The notes under the pieces: generated by a model | Seen by the model: only the letters and a program-made list of their open reading frames with translations | What the model was told of the DNA's origin: nothing | Database searches by the model: none | From: an uncultured Bacteroidales bacterium | Lineage (GTDB): Bacteria; Bacteroidota; Bacteroidia; Bacteroidales; ML635J-15 | NCBI GenBank assembly: GCA_905234755.1 | Contig: CAJOIT010000010.1 | Coordinates: forward strand, 1-64,000 | Reading direction: 5' to 3' | Length of the DNA: 64,000 nucleotides | Program-made: the position numbers and the translations under genes | In this document: one piece after another, positions 51,635 through 60,901 of the stretch | Numbering within the stretch: position 1 is the first letter of the stretch | Layout of the letters: each line of letters opens with the position of its first letter

Positions 51635-52978
51635 ATGAAAGTACAGAGTATCATGTCGGGTTTGAAGAAGAAACACCCGGGAGAAAAAGAGTATTTGCAA
51701 GCAGTACAGGAAGTATTGGAAACCATCGAAGAAGTTTACAACCAGCATCCTGAATTCGAACAAGCAAAGATCGTTGAACGTTTGGTAGAACCAGACCGCA
51801 TCTTTAAGTTCAGAGTTACCTGGGTTGACGACAAGAAGAGGGTTCAGAACAACATCGGTTACCGCGTGCAGTTCAACTCAGCATTAGGCCCATACAAAGG
51901 TGGTCTCCGTTTCCATCCGGCAGTTAACGAATCAATGTTGAAATTCTTAGGTTTCGAACAGATATTCAAGAACTCTTTGACCAACCTTCCATTAGGCGGT
52001 GCAAAGGGTGGTGCTGATTTCGATCCAACAGGAAAGTCAGATGCTGAAATCATGCGTTTCTGCCAGGCTTTCATGTACGAACTCTGGAGAAACATCGGTG
52101 CTGACCTCGATTCACCTGCTGGTGACGTTGGTGTTGGTGGCCGTGAAATAGGTTACCTCTATGGTGCATACAAGAAATTGGCTCGCGAACACAGCACAGG
52201 CGCTTTGACAGGTAAGAGCTATGGCTGGGGTGGTTCTTTGATCCGTCCAGAAGCTACAGGTTTCGGCGCAATGTACTATGTAGAAAGAATGGTAAAGCAG
52301 AACAAGGACAAGATGGAAGGCAAGAAGATTGCTCTCTCAGGTTTCGGTAACGTAGCTTGGGGTGCTGCAACCAAGGCTGTTGAACTCGGCGCAAAGGTTG
52401 TTGCTATTTCTGGTCCTGATGGCGTTTGCGAAATCAAGAACGGTATCACAAAGGAAATGATCGACTATATGCTTGATATGCGTGCTTCAAACCGCAACAA
52501 GGTAGAAGATATGGCTGTTAAGTTCCCGAAGGAAGCTAAGTTCACAGCAAAGGCTAAGGCTTGGTCAGTAAAGTGCGATATCGCTTGCCCATCTGCATTC
52601 CAGAACGAATTGAGCGAAGAAGACGCTAAGATGTTGATTAAGAACGGCGTTAAGTATGTTGCTGAAATCTCCAACATGGGTTGCCAGCCAGCAGCTATCG
52701 CTACATTCCAGGCAAAGGGTATTCCATTTGCACCGGGTAAGGCTGTAAACGCTGGTGGTGTTGCTACTTCAGGTCTCGAAATCTGCCAGAACGCAGGTCA
52801 CATTAACTGGACTGCTGAAGAAGTTGACGCTAAGTTGCACAAGATCATGAACGACATCTTCGACATGTGTGTTGAATATGGTAAGGAAAAAGGCGGTAAG
52901 ATCAACTATGTAAAGGGTGCTAACATCGCTGGTTTCATGAGAGTTGCAAAGGCTATGATGGCTCAGGGTATTATCTAA
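51635..52978 (+). CDS. gdhA: NADP-type glutamate dehydrogenase
   Basis: 447 residues, hexameric class. Forms glutamate from 2-oxoglutarate and ammonium with NADPH; the main ammonium-assimilating enzyme of gut Bacteroidota. Visible: GPYKGGLRFHPAVN, LPLGGAKGGADFDPTGKSDAEIMRFCQAF with the catalytic Lys, PAGDVGVGGREIGYLYG, and the Rossmann GFGNVAWGAATKA. Codon use is strongly biased towards a high-expression set. A strong terminator follows. Confidence 0.97.
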   Translation: MKVQSIMSGLKKKHPGEKEYLQAVQEVLETIEEVYNQHPEFEQAKIVERLVEPDRIFKFRVTWVDDKKRVQNNIGYRVQFNSALGPYKGGLRFHPAVNESMLKFLGFEQIFKNSLTNLPLGGAKGGADFDPTGKSDAEIMRFCQAFMYELWRNIGADLDSPAGDVGVGGREIGYLYGAYKKLAREHSTGALTGKSYGWGGSLIRPEATGFGAMYYVERMVKQNKDKMEGKKIALSGFGNVAWGAATKAVELGAKVVAISGPDGVCEIKNGITKEMIDYMLDMRASNRNKVEDMAVKFPKEAKFTAKAKAWSVKCDIACPSAFQNELSEEDAKMLIKNGVKYVAEISNMGCQPAAIATFQAKGIPFAPGKAVNAGGVATSGLEICQNAGHINWTAEEVDAKLHKIMNDIFDMCVEYGKEKGGKINYVKGANIAGFMRVAKAMMAQGII

Positions 52979-53000
52979 TAGATAATTCAACTCAAATTAT

Positions 53001-53029
53001 AAAGGCTCGCTTTTCTGCGAGCCTTTTTT
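53001..53029 (+). terminator. Terminator of gdhA
   Basis: AAAGGCTCGC / GCGAGCCTTT stem with a TTTTCT loop and a T-tract, 22 bp after the stop. Confidence 0.92.
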
Positions 53030-53053
53030 GTATCATATCGCTACATCTTAAAA

Positions 53054-53416
53054 TTAGTGCTCCGACCTATACATAAAATCAAGGTCTCCGTACCTAAGTA
53101 CCATCATCTTTCGCGAAAGTTCGGCAATCTTGAAAGTATTGGTATTAACCTTCAGATAGTCGCAATCGCCAAACGACCATGTTCCACAGATTGTGTCTCC
53201 ATCTTTTACTTTGATAAAAGAACCATCATCCTTGAAATAATATATTTCGGGAATAACATCAAACTCACGGTTTACCGAATAGTCAACATAACTATCATGT
53301 TTCCATGTGCGACCAGTAATTAGTTTTATCTTGCTACTGAACGAACAGCCATTACCACAGGACTGGACTGACAAAGCAAGCACAAGAGTCAATATCAGGA
53401 CACACAAATTCCGCAT
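53054..53416 (-). CDS. Small lipocalin-like lipoprotein
   Basis: 120 residues. Lipoprotein signal ending QSC with Cys20. The mature part contains TGRTWKHDSYVDYS, YYFKDDGSFIKVKDGDTICGTWSFG and later strands, the pattern of the small lipocalin-like / META-type barrels common in Bacteroidota. It lies 3 bp after the LTD gene, as the last gene of a two-gene transcript. Function unknown. Confidence 0.65.
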   Translation of the reverse strand: MRNLCVLILTLVLALSVQSCGNGCSFSSKIKLITGRTWKHDSYVDYSVNREFDVIPEIYYFKDDGSFIKVKDGDTICGTWSFGDCDYLKVNTNTFKIAELSRKMMVLRYGDLDFMYRSEH

Positions 53417-53419
53417 TGC

Positions 53420-56400
53420 CTAATCTATCCGCGAATTTATTGAAACTACATGCTTTTCCACTATCTTCTTGCCATCTAGGTTGAAAAGTTCAACATATAC
53501 GACATATATTCCAGCAGGACAAGGACGATTTTTGCCATCCAAACCATCCCACACAATGTCGCCAGTAGCACCAAGACTCTGATTGTTGACCAAAGTTTTC
53601 ACAAACCGTCCGTTTGACGAATAAACAGAAATTGTTCCGCTATACCCTGCAACATCCAGACTGTACATTATCGTCAGATAATCCTCGTAACCATCGTTAT
53701 CGGGCGAAAACACTTCGCTGCTCAATGTTATCTGCGATTCGGCTTCAATAACATCGTGGTACTGCGAATTAATATAACCCGGCGTTGCAAAACCAGCATC
53801 CTGCGCCGCCGAATGCCAGTTGCTTTCCTCTGATGCTGGCACATCGTAGTTTATTCTTTCAAGCGACACACCATCTTGAGAACTCAAAAGTTTAAAATGC
53901 TGCGATTTATTGTAACTAACAATGTCAATAGTATCGAATACGCGACCTGTTATTATTATCGTCCCTTTGTCATCGGGCATAGATGGCATTTTCGAAACCT
54001 TGTAAAGATTTTCGGGATGCTCGATGGTATAATGGTTATGTAGGTCGTCAATATCAGTACTAAACGCACAATATTCCTTTGGAAGTATCAAACGACTAAT
54101 ATTGGTAATCTGGTACGAATCTTTAACCGAACCATCATCGTTTGTATTTGAAATCCACAAATCTTTCAAGTCGATGACCTTTTTTGAACGGTTGTACAAC
54201 TCCACGAAATCGCTACCTCCTGAATAAGGATTGAACAACAATTCATTTATTGCCAAATCATTATATTCTGCTTTTTCTCCAATTCCAAACCTAATCTGCG
54301 TGTTTACATCAATGTTGTTTCCGCTACAATCGACAATGCTCTCGCTTACATTGAGCATATAGACCTTCCCTATTTGAATTTCCGCATCAAATTTCAGTTT
54401 TACTGCTGTAAGTTGCGGCTTTATTATCTCAACAAACGATGGATTTCCAAGTTCATCCACTCTGAAATTCTCGGCTTTTACCATTTCTGGCAACAAAACC
54501 TCGCTGAAATACACCACTACTGTATCATTCACAACATCGGCGTCTGTTGGGTAAGGCAAGACCAAGTCGGGATTGCTAGCATTTACCGAGTTTTGTGTTC
54601 CGGGAGTTCCGCCACGGATGTCAAGCGTTGAACGCCAATTGTCAGCACCGCCACACGGATTATTGAGGTCAACCATTTCGAGCGAATAACCACCCTGTGC
54701 CTTGAAATTGTCGTCGTGCCACGACGACGAGAAGGTAAGTGTATGGATTATGTTTTCGTTCTTGTCGTACAGCGAAATTGTTGTTCCGCCTTGCGCAAAT
54801 GCAGGAAATCCGTCCACACCTACAACATTTTCAAACCCGTCGAAAAGGAAGGCATTGTCGGAAGAAGTAAGCACAAGATACGATTGTGCATTTATGATTA
54901 CCGATGGCAAAGGCTTGGTTGTAGAGCCAAGTGCAATTTTCCATCCCGACAAACTGACAGCATTGTCGCTGCGGTTGTAAATCTCCACATACTTGGCATC
55001 GGGCAAACCAACCACTGGCGACGGCTTCGACATTATCTCGCTCACAACTATTGTATTGAATGCCACAGGTACAGTCGAGAACTGCAAGGTTTGCCTTTCC
55101 ATCACGTTTCCGCAAAGGTCGGCAACGTTTTCAACGGTTAGGTTGTATATGCGATTCTGCTCGAACGACACGCCAAACATAAGCACAAGCAAATTGGAAT
55201 TATTAGGATCCATTCCTGCGTAAACTGGATTTCCGTAGTCGTTGTCAAGCAAAAAGTTATCGAGCGAAATCGTCGCAGTATCAATGGTTTCTGAAAATGT
55301 CAAGTGCAATTCGTTTGCTGAATTTATGCTAACATCCACAATCGATGGAGCTGTTTCATCAACATTTTGACCATAAATGGAATTCTGGAAGCCGGGAGTA
55401 CCGCCGTTTTCGTTTTCGGATGCACGCCAGTTGGTCGATTGCTCGCAACGGTTGTTTGGGTCAATTCGTTCGAGCGACCAGCCACCATCCTTTTTGCTTG
55501 CATTTTTGTACCATGCAGACGAATATGTAATCTTGTCAACCTCCGACATAAACTCATTGTAAAGATTAATGGTCGTTCCTCCATTTGTAAGCGCAGTTGC
55601 CGACAAACTTAATGTCAGAATATTGCTGATGTCGTAGAAAAGAGTATCGTTTCCTGCGCGACAAATAACAACATATTCCGACGGATACAACATATAAGCT
55701 CCGAGAACTTTCGAAGTGCTTCCAATTTTCAAAGTCCAACCTTCGAGGTTAATTGCATCGGGCGAATTGTTGTAAAGTTCAAGGTATTCGCTTTCGGGAA
55801 GTCCTACAACTGGCGTCGGGTCAGCCATAATCTCGTTGATTACCACCGAGCCTGTTCCAGCAGCAACAAATGTCATCTGAGTGGTGGAAGTTGCCATTGT
55901 ATTTCCTTCGCTGTCTGACAAGCCACTGTATGTCAATGTGTAAGTTGTTCCGCTTGTGAAACTATTGGCAAAGTTCAGCACTATCTTTCTAGCGTCGCCT
56001 TCCTGCAAAGCAGCCGAAGTTGCCTGTCCAATGCTATTGTCCATGCTGAAATTTGATGCACTTACACTTTCCTCATCGATTTCCTCATCGAAAGTAAGCA
56101 AAATGCTGGTTTCGCTTGTGAATCGTGCCGAAGTCAGACTTGGCGGATTGGTATCAACATAATATGTTCCCGAAACGGAAATGTTGTCGAACCACATTTT
56201 TGTAGCATTCGAAACCGTGTATTTGCATGCAAAACCAAAATATCTCGACGCAGAAAATGTCTGGTCGGTGATTTCACCTTCGAGTGTATATGTACCCTCG
56301 TCGTTTATGTCGCTGTAAAGTTTCCATTCGCCACCAGCCGAGCGAGTAACCTTGATTTTGAATGTGTTGTTTGTGCCAAGTGTAAGCGCACGACCATCAA

Positions 56401-56818
56401 TGATTTTGGTCGATGACGAGCCGTTTTTGCGATACAAGCAAACATTGTCGGTAGTGGAAACACCGCAAACTCTTACAAAATATCCAGCGGTACAAGAATA
56501 TGGATTTGCGTTGTCGGAAACTATATAGACATCGCAAAAATTGTTGGTAGATGGATTGAAACCGTATCTTACCTCGAAACACCACTCGGCATTGTCGATA
56601 GCGCGCGACTCGGTTGAAAGCATTGCCGTTGATGCCTCCGAATCGTTAAGTTGAAGAACACCTTCATTTACTTGAAATTTGGTTGTTTCACCAGTCCACT
56701 GCGGATTTGCCGTGAAATCGCCATCGGAAAAGTCGTCGGTAAAGCCTCCGCTTACCTGCGCACTTGTCACCAATGCCGACAAAAGTAAAATTGCAAAAGC
56801 AAATATCTTGAATTTCAT
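53420..56818 (-). CDS. Large secreted protein with lamin-tail (LTD) and Ig-like domains
   Basis: 1132 residues. Signal peptide ending near VTSAQ. An N-terminal lectin-like segment (WTGETTKFQVNEGVL..., about 40-215), then Big_5/SbsA-type Ig domains alternating with three LTD domains (INEIMADPTPVVGLPESEYLELYNNS; VSEIMSKPSPVVGLPDAKYVEIYNRS; INELLFNPYSGGSDFVELYNRS). The C-terminus (FSPDNDGYEDYLTIMYSLDV... SNGRFVKTLV... WDGLDGKNRPCPAGIYVVYVELF) is FlgD/gliding-type, like those secreted by the type IX system. It is probably a cell-surface protein. Confidence 0.85.
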   Translation of the reverse strand: MKFKIFAFAILLLSALVTSAQVSGGFTDDFSDGDFTANPQWTGETTKFQVNEGVLQLNDSEASTAMLSTESRAIDNAEWCFEVRYGFNPSTNNFCDVYIVSDNANPYSCTAGYFVRVCGVSTTDNVCLYRKNGSSSTKIIDGRALTLGTNNTFKIKVTRSAGGEWKLYSDINDEGTYTLEGEITDQTFSASRYFGFACKYTVSNATKMWFDNISVSGTYYVDTNPPSLTSARFTSETSILLTFDEEIDEESVSASNFSMDNSIGQATSAALQEGDARKIVLNFANSFTSGTTYTLTYSGLSDSEGNTMATSTTQMTFVAAGTGSVVINEIMADPTPVVGLPESEYLELYNNSPDAINLEGWTLKIGSTSKVLGAYMLYPSEYVVICRAGNDTLFYDISNILTLSLSATALTNGGTTINLYNEFMSEVDKITYSSAWYKNASKKDGGWSLERIDPNNRCEQSTNWRASENENGGTPGFQNSIYGQNVDETAPSIVDVSINSANELHLTFSETIDTATISLDNFLLDNDYGNPVYAGMDPNNSNLLVLMFGVSFEQNRIYNLTVENVADLCGNVMERQTLQFSTVPVAFNTIVVSEIMSKPSPVVGLPDAKYVEIYNRSDNAVSLSGWKIALGSTTKPLPSVIINAQSYLVLTSSDNAFLFDGFENVVGVDGFPAFAQGGTTISLYDKNENIIHTLTFSSSWHDDNFKAQGGYSLEMVDLNNPCGGADNWRSTLDIRGGTPGTQNSVNASNPDLVLPYPTDADVVNDTVVVYFSEVLLPEMVKAENFRVDELGNPSFVEIIKPQLTAVKLKFDAEIQIGKVYMLNVSESIVDCSGNNIDVNTQIRFGIGEKAEYNDLAINELLFNPYSGGSDFVELYNRSKKVIDLKDLWISNTNDDGSVKDSYQITNISRLILPKEYCAFSTDIDDLHNHYTIEHPENLYKVSKMPSMPDDKGTIIITGRVFDTIDIVSYNKSQHFKLLSSQDGVSLERINYDVPASEESNWHSAAQDAGFATPGYINSQYHDVIEAESQITLSSEVFSPDNDGYEDYLTIMYSLDVAGYSGTISVYSSNGRFVKTLVNNQSLGATGDIVWDGLDGKNRPCPAGIYVVYVELFNLDGKKIVEKHVVSINSRID

Positions 56819-56839
56819 CCGTCTATGTTTTAGAAACTA

Positions 56840-56847
56840 CAAAGATA
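56840..56847 (-). promoter_or_regulatory. -7 promoter box of the LTD gene
   Basis: TATCTTTG on the minus strand, 21 bp before the ATG at 56818. Confidence 0.6.
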
Positions 56848-56869
56848 ACCAAAATTTCTATTCATGCCT

Positions 56870-58723
56870 TTAAAAATATATCCCCACAACCATCACATCG
56901 TCAGTCTGCTCATTATTTCCTCGCCATTCGTCAAGTTTCTGAGAAAGGAACGCATTGGCATCATCTGGATTCTTGTGCGAACATTCAAGCAAAATATTAC
57001 GGAAACGCGGATATTTCAACTTGCCATCGGCACCAAACTGGTCTGGATAACCATCTGATGACATGAATACCACATCGCCGGACTTGACCGCCAAAACATC
57101 CTCCGAGAAAACCTCATCGCCAGCACTTCCCATTATTGCGTTAGTTGACTTGTATTCATGAATTTCGCCATCGGAAACCAACCACATTTTCTGCTTAGAG
57201 CCTAGAAAACGCACCTCATCGCCACAAATGCGAAGCATCGACAGGCAAAGCGATTCGCCTTTAAGATTTTCGGCAGATGAAACAATTTCGCAGAACTCAT
57301 TGTTTATGAAAGAGGCTATTTCGGGCAAAGTGTCGTACTTCTCGATTGCCGCATACACCGACTTTATGCCCAACACCGACAGGAATCCACCCGAAATTCC
57401 ATGTCCAGTGCAGTCGCCCACAACAACATACGTGGCATCGCCTTTGGTCTGCGAAATGTAAAAATCGCCACCGACGACGACCTTCGGCCGGTCGAGGACA
57501 AACATCTGCAAGTTGCTTTCGGACAGACCGTTGCTCATACAGCCAAGTTGTATTTCGCGTGCATAGTCAAGGTTTGATGAAATTTCCTCATCGCGCTGCT
57601 TGAGGTCGGCGTTGAGTTTGTTCAATGTTCGGTTTAGACGGTTTTTCTTTACAAGCAAAAATGCAATGAGAGTGATGAAAATAAGTACGATAGCGATTAT
57701 GGAGAAGAGGATTAGATTTAGAGTTTTATGTAGAGAAATCTCCTCATTGCGATGCTCTATTAACATCTTTGTTAATTCAGTATTATACATACTATCGCTA
57801 AGCATCGAATATTGTTCAAGATAACGATTTGCTTTATCAGAATCTCCAACTTTCATGTACAAATCATGATAGTTTTTGTAAAATGTAAGTCTAATATTAC
57901 CAAATGAACTTAAATTGTCAATGCTGTCAATTTTTTCCAAGCACATAAAGGCCTTATTATAATCACCATCTTGTATATAAATTGATGAAATATTATTAAA
58001 AGCATATGCCGATGTATATGTGTCTATGCTGTCATTGAGCATAGGCAAAATTTTTGAGCAAATCTCTTTTGCTTTTTCTGTATTACCAATTGAATACTCC
58101 AATTCAGCTTTATTACCATATATTTCTATTATTGTGCTAGGTAAAGATGTAATATTCAAAGCACTATCATATAATAATAAAGAAGTATAATAATCATTTT
58201 CTTTATAATAAAGGTAAGCAATATTTACAAGTACGGCTGCATACGATTCGTAATCGTCTATTGCCTTCATGTGTTCCAACGCCTCATTGAAATAATTAAT
58301 AGCTTGTTTGTAATCCTTATTTTCTCGGCAAATTTCTCCCAATCCAAAACTAATCCGCCAAGATAATGACTCATAATCATTCCCTTCAGCTATTCTTTCT
58401 GCGTATTCGTAATATTTTGCGGAAGCCGCATAATCACCTATGCTATATTTTGCCAATCCCTTACAATAATATGCATACGCACGAAGTCCAGAAAGTTGGC
58501 ATTTCTCAGAATAAAGCAGAAAGGTATCAGCATAACAATATGCGATATTATTGTCAATTTGAGAATAATAATAGTATTCAAAAAGGAGGTCGTATATTTC
58601 TGCTTTTTCTAAATCATCATCAGTTTTCGCCAGTTCATTCTTCAAACTATCCACATACTCATCCTGTGCAAAGCCACCCAATGCCAATACACAAAACAAT
58701 ATGCCAGTCAGGAAGTTTTTCAT
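56870..58723 (-). CDS. Membrane TPR protein with C-terminal SpoIIE-type PP2C phosphatase
   Basis: 617 residues. Signal peptide (to about GFAQ), tetratricopeptide repeats outside the membrane (about 30-330), one membrane helix (LILFSIIAIVLIFITLIAFLLV), a basic coiled-coil linker, and a cytoplasmic PP2C-type Ser/Thr phosphatase (GGDFYISQTKGDATYVVVGDCTGHGISGGFLS, then FMSSDGYPDQFGADG). This build suggests that envelope signals control dephosphorylation of a cytoplasmic protein such as an anti-anti-sigma factor. It overlaps the flippase gene by one base. Confidence 0.9.
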   Translation of the reverse strand: MKNFLTGILFCVLALGGFAQDEYVDSLKNELAKTDDDLEKAEIYDLLFEYYYYSQIDNNIAYCYADTFLLYSEKCQLSGLRAYAYYCKGLAKYSIGDYAASAKYYEYAERIAEGNDYESLSWRISFGLGEICRENKDYKQAINYFNEALEHMKAIDDYESYAAVLVNIAYLYYKENDYYTSLLLYDSALNITSLPSTIIEIYGNKAELEYSIGNTEKAKEICSKILPMLNDSIDTYTSAYAFNNISSIYIQDGDYNKAFMCLEKIDSIDNLSSFGNIRLTFYKNYHDLYMKVGDSDKANRYLEQYSMLSDSMYNTELTKMLIEHRNEEISLHKTLNLILFSIIAIVLIFITLIAFLLVKKNRLNRTLNKLNADLKQRDEEISSNLDYAREIQLGCMSNGLSESNLQMFVLDRPKVVVGGDFYISQTKGDATYVVVGDCTGHGISGGFLSVLGIKSVYAAIEKYDTLPEIASFINNEFCEIVSSAENLKGESLCLSMLRICGDEVRFLGSKQKMWLVSDGEIHEYKSTNAIMGSAGDEVFSEDVLAVKSGDVVFMSSDGYPDQFGADGKLKYPRFRNILLECSHKNPDDANAFLSQKLDEWRGNNEQTDDVMVVGIYF

Positions 58724-60207
58724 TATTTCTTCCTAAAAATTTTACCGACAATCCTCTTATACATTGCCGTCATATCTTCCGAGAGGTCGAAATACAAGGT
58801 AGGAACGACAAACACTATGCATATCACAGCCGACCGCACTGCCAGATCGAGTATGAGATTGCCCAAATCCGGCATCAGCCACGACAACAGATAAGCTACA
58901 GCACCGAAAAGCAACACAAACAAATGCTTAAGGCAGAACGGATTAAATCCAAATTTCAGTTTCACAAATGCTATTCTTACCAACGAATAAACAAGGAACG
59001 AAAGCATTGATGCTACGGCCGCACCCGTAATGCCATATATCGGCAGCAGCCACACATTGAAACCAAATATCAACCCAATGAGAATAACCATGATAAGCGT
59101 ATGGTATCGGTAATATTTGCTGTACTGTATAATTTCACCGCTTACACTCGCCGCCATCTGTATCAGATGCGAAATAGCAATGAATAGGATGACAAGCCGA
59201 CCATCGGCATATTCGGGCGGAAGCATTTTTAGAATGTTGCCGATATTGCCCCATACCAATACGAAGAGTATTACGCCAATTATCAGCATGTTGGTAGTAC
59301 ATTTGCGATATACTTTCAGCACCATGTCGTTGTCGCCACTCTTGAACGACTCGGTAATCACCGTGCTCGAAATCCTTACTATGGAACGCCCTGGAAGCAA
59401 TATCATCGAACCAAAATAAAAAGCAATGGAATATATGCCAGTCGCACCAAGGTCGCAGTAATGGTTGATGAAATAGCGGTCAATCTGGTTGACAAACACT
59501 CCGCTGAAACTGGAAATCACTCCGTAAAACGCAACCGAACACATCGCTCTCACAAATTCGCGCGTTAGCAGTTTCTTTGATGGTTTCAACGACATGTTTC
59601 CCTGAACAATAAGCAATATCAGCAACAAAACCGTCGGAACTCCGTATGCCGCGACATAGTAGATTATAAATCCGTTGAAGTCGAGCACTCCGAAATAGAA
59701 CAACCCGATGCCTATGAGGTTAAGTATGCGCAAAAGGAACTCCTTTACGAACAACCCGAACGACGAATTGTAGAACATTCTGTTGTATACATCGCTCAGC
59801 AGGTAGAATATGGTTATGTAGATGAGCGGCAGAAGTAGGAAAACATAGTCGGCGAACAATTTTGACTTCTCAATGTTCTGAGTTACAAGGTAGTCGCGTG
59901 CACCAAAATAACCGGCAGTGCAAACCAACGAACCGACAATTCCCACCGCTACCAGCAAGAATGGAAAACCGTTGTGCTTGTGTTCGGGGTCACGGAAATA
60001 TGGGAAAAATCTGACAATCACATTGGTAAAGCCGAAACAACCAAACTGTCCCACAATTGACGACAACGCAATAAGCAGGTTGGTAAGACCGATTTCGTCG
60101 GTTGTGAAAATCTGCGGCATGAGCAGGGCTACATTCACAAAACCTATGAACGCTCCGAGGTAGGAATAAATCGAACCTTTTATTGTCTGTTTTGCAATGA
60201 GTCCCAT
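58723..60207 (-). CDS. Polysaccharide flippase (MOP superfamily, Wzx-like)
   Basis: 494 residues with about 14 membrane helices. The N-terminal GSIYSYLGAFIGFVNVALLMP and following segments match the polysaccharide-synthase/O-antigen flippase class. It likely moves a lipid-linked glycan across the inner membrane. Its start lies 28 bases inside the IPExxxVDY gene, and its stop overlaps the phosphatase gene start (TAATG), so all three are co-translated. No glycosyltransferases are adjacent. Confidence 0.85.
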   Translation of the reverse strand: MGLIAKQTIKGSIYSYLGAFIGFVNVALLMPQIFTTDEIGLTNLLIALSSIVGQFGCFGFTNVIVRFFPYFRDPEHKHNGFPFLLVAVGIVGSLVCTAGYFGARDYLVTQNIEKSKLFADYVFLLLPLIYITIFYLLSDVYNRMFYNSSFGLFVKEFLLRILNLIGIGLFYFGVLDFNGFIIYYVAAYGVPTVLLLILLIVQGNMSLKPSKKLLTREFVRAMCSVAFYGVISSFSGVFVNQIDRYFINHYCDLGATGIYSIAFYFGSMILLPGRSIVRISSTVITESFKSGDNDMVLKVYRKCTTNMLIIGVILFVLVWGNIGNILKMLPPEYADGRLVILFIAISHLIQMAASVSGEIIQYSKYYRYHTLIMVILIGLIFGFNVWLLPIYGITGAAVASMLSFLVYSLVRIAFVKLKFGFNPFCLKHLFVLLFGAVAYLLSWLMPDLGNLILDLAVRSAVICIVFVVPTLYFDLSEDMTAMYKRIVGKIFRKK

Positions 60208-60665
60208 AAATCGTAAATACTTTTTTTCGACTTAATGTTTTCAAACGGCAGTAGGTAAGCACCCGAAATGCAATCAATTGAACGCAAAGTTGCCATAGAC
60301 CTTTCCAATCCGAACGAACTATAGTCGCGAACAATGAAAAGGTAGTCGAATTTATTTAATTCGTCAATAAGGCAAATGCCGTTGTGCCTATTGGATATTA
60401 GCATAAGGTCGGACTTGCGGAAACTATCGATGGAATTTCCATAAACCGAATAGGTATTTGGTTCTTGTTGTGCAACATTGTCGAACAGCGACATGGTCTG
60501 CTGCTGTTCCCTTTCCACCTCGATGCACGGAAGAAGGTAAAAGTCCATTCCAAATCCACGGACAAGACCAAACGCCAACTTGTAGTCAATTTCCGATGTC
60601 GATATACCAACAATCTGGAAATTCACATTAGGCATATAGTCCAATTTTACCTTCGAAGTCTTCAT
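60180..60665 (-). CDS. IPExxxVDY-family protein
   Basis: 161 residues. A Bacteroidota-specific small protein family named after a motif near the start; here it reads as VGISTSEIDYKLAFGL. The C-terminus contains DYLFIVRDYS-type strands and ends SIYDLWDSLQNRQ. No catalytic residues are apparent and function is unknown. It begins the operon with the flippase and phosphatase. Confidence 0.65.
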   Translation of the reverse strand: MKTSKVKLDYMPNVNFQIVGISTSEIDYKLAFGLVRGFGMDFYLLPCIEVEREQQQTMSLFDNVAQQEPNTYSVYGNSIDSFRKSDLMLISNRHNGICLIDELNKFDYLFIVRDYSSFGLERSMATLRSIDCISGAYLLPFENIKSKKSIYDLWDSLQNRQ

Positions 60666-60669
60666 AGCG

Positions 60670-60677
60670 CAAACTTA
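60670..60677 (-). promoter_or_regulatory. -7 promoter box of the IPExxxVDY-flippase-phosphatase operon
   Basis: TAAGTTTG on the minus strand, 4 bp before the ATG at 60665, implying a very short leader or a later start. The rest of the gap to 60852 shows nothing else. Confidence 0.45.
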
Positions 60678-60851
60678 CATAAAAAAATATTAGAGATAGT
60701 AAAAATTGAGGAAATTCTTTTGTTTTCAGATATTGGCAAGATTTTTCAGCGTATTTTTTGTAACACAAAATACCACTTATAGTTCATAGACATAGTTCTT
60801 AAGTATAAATCATTTTATTACAATGCTTTATCCTCTATTTATAGCCAAAAA

Positions 60852-60885
60852 TAGGTCGGAATAATTTCAAAAATTTCCGACTTCA
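60852..60885. repeat. 34-bp direct repeat flanking the AbiE cassette, copy 1
   Basis: Identical over 34 bp to 62580-62613, downstream of the toxin gene. It contains the inverted repeat GTCGGAA (60855-60861) / TTCCGAC (60875-60881). A TATTTTTG box on the minus strand touches its left end (60846-60853). Confidence 0.85.
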
Positions 60886-60901
60886 TTATAATAAATACCA
60901 T

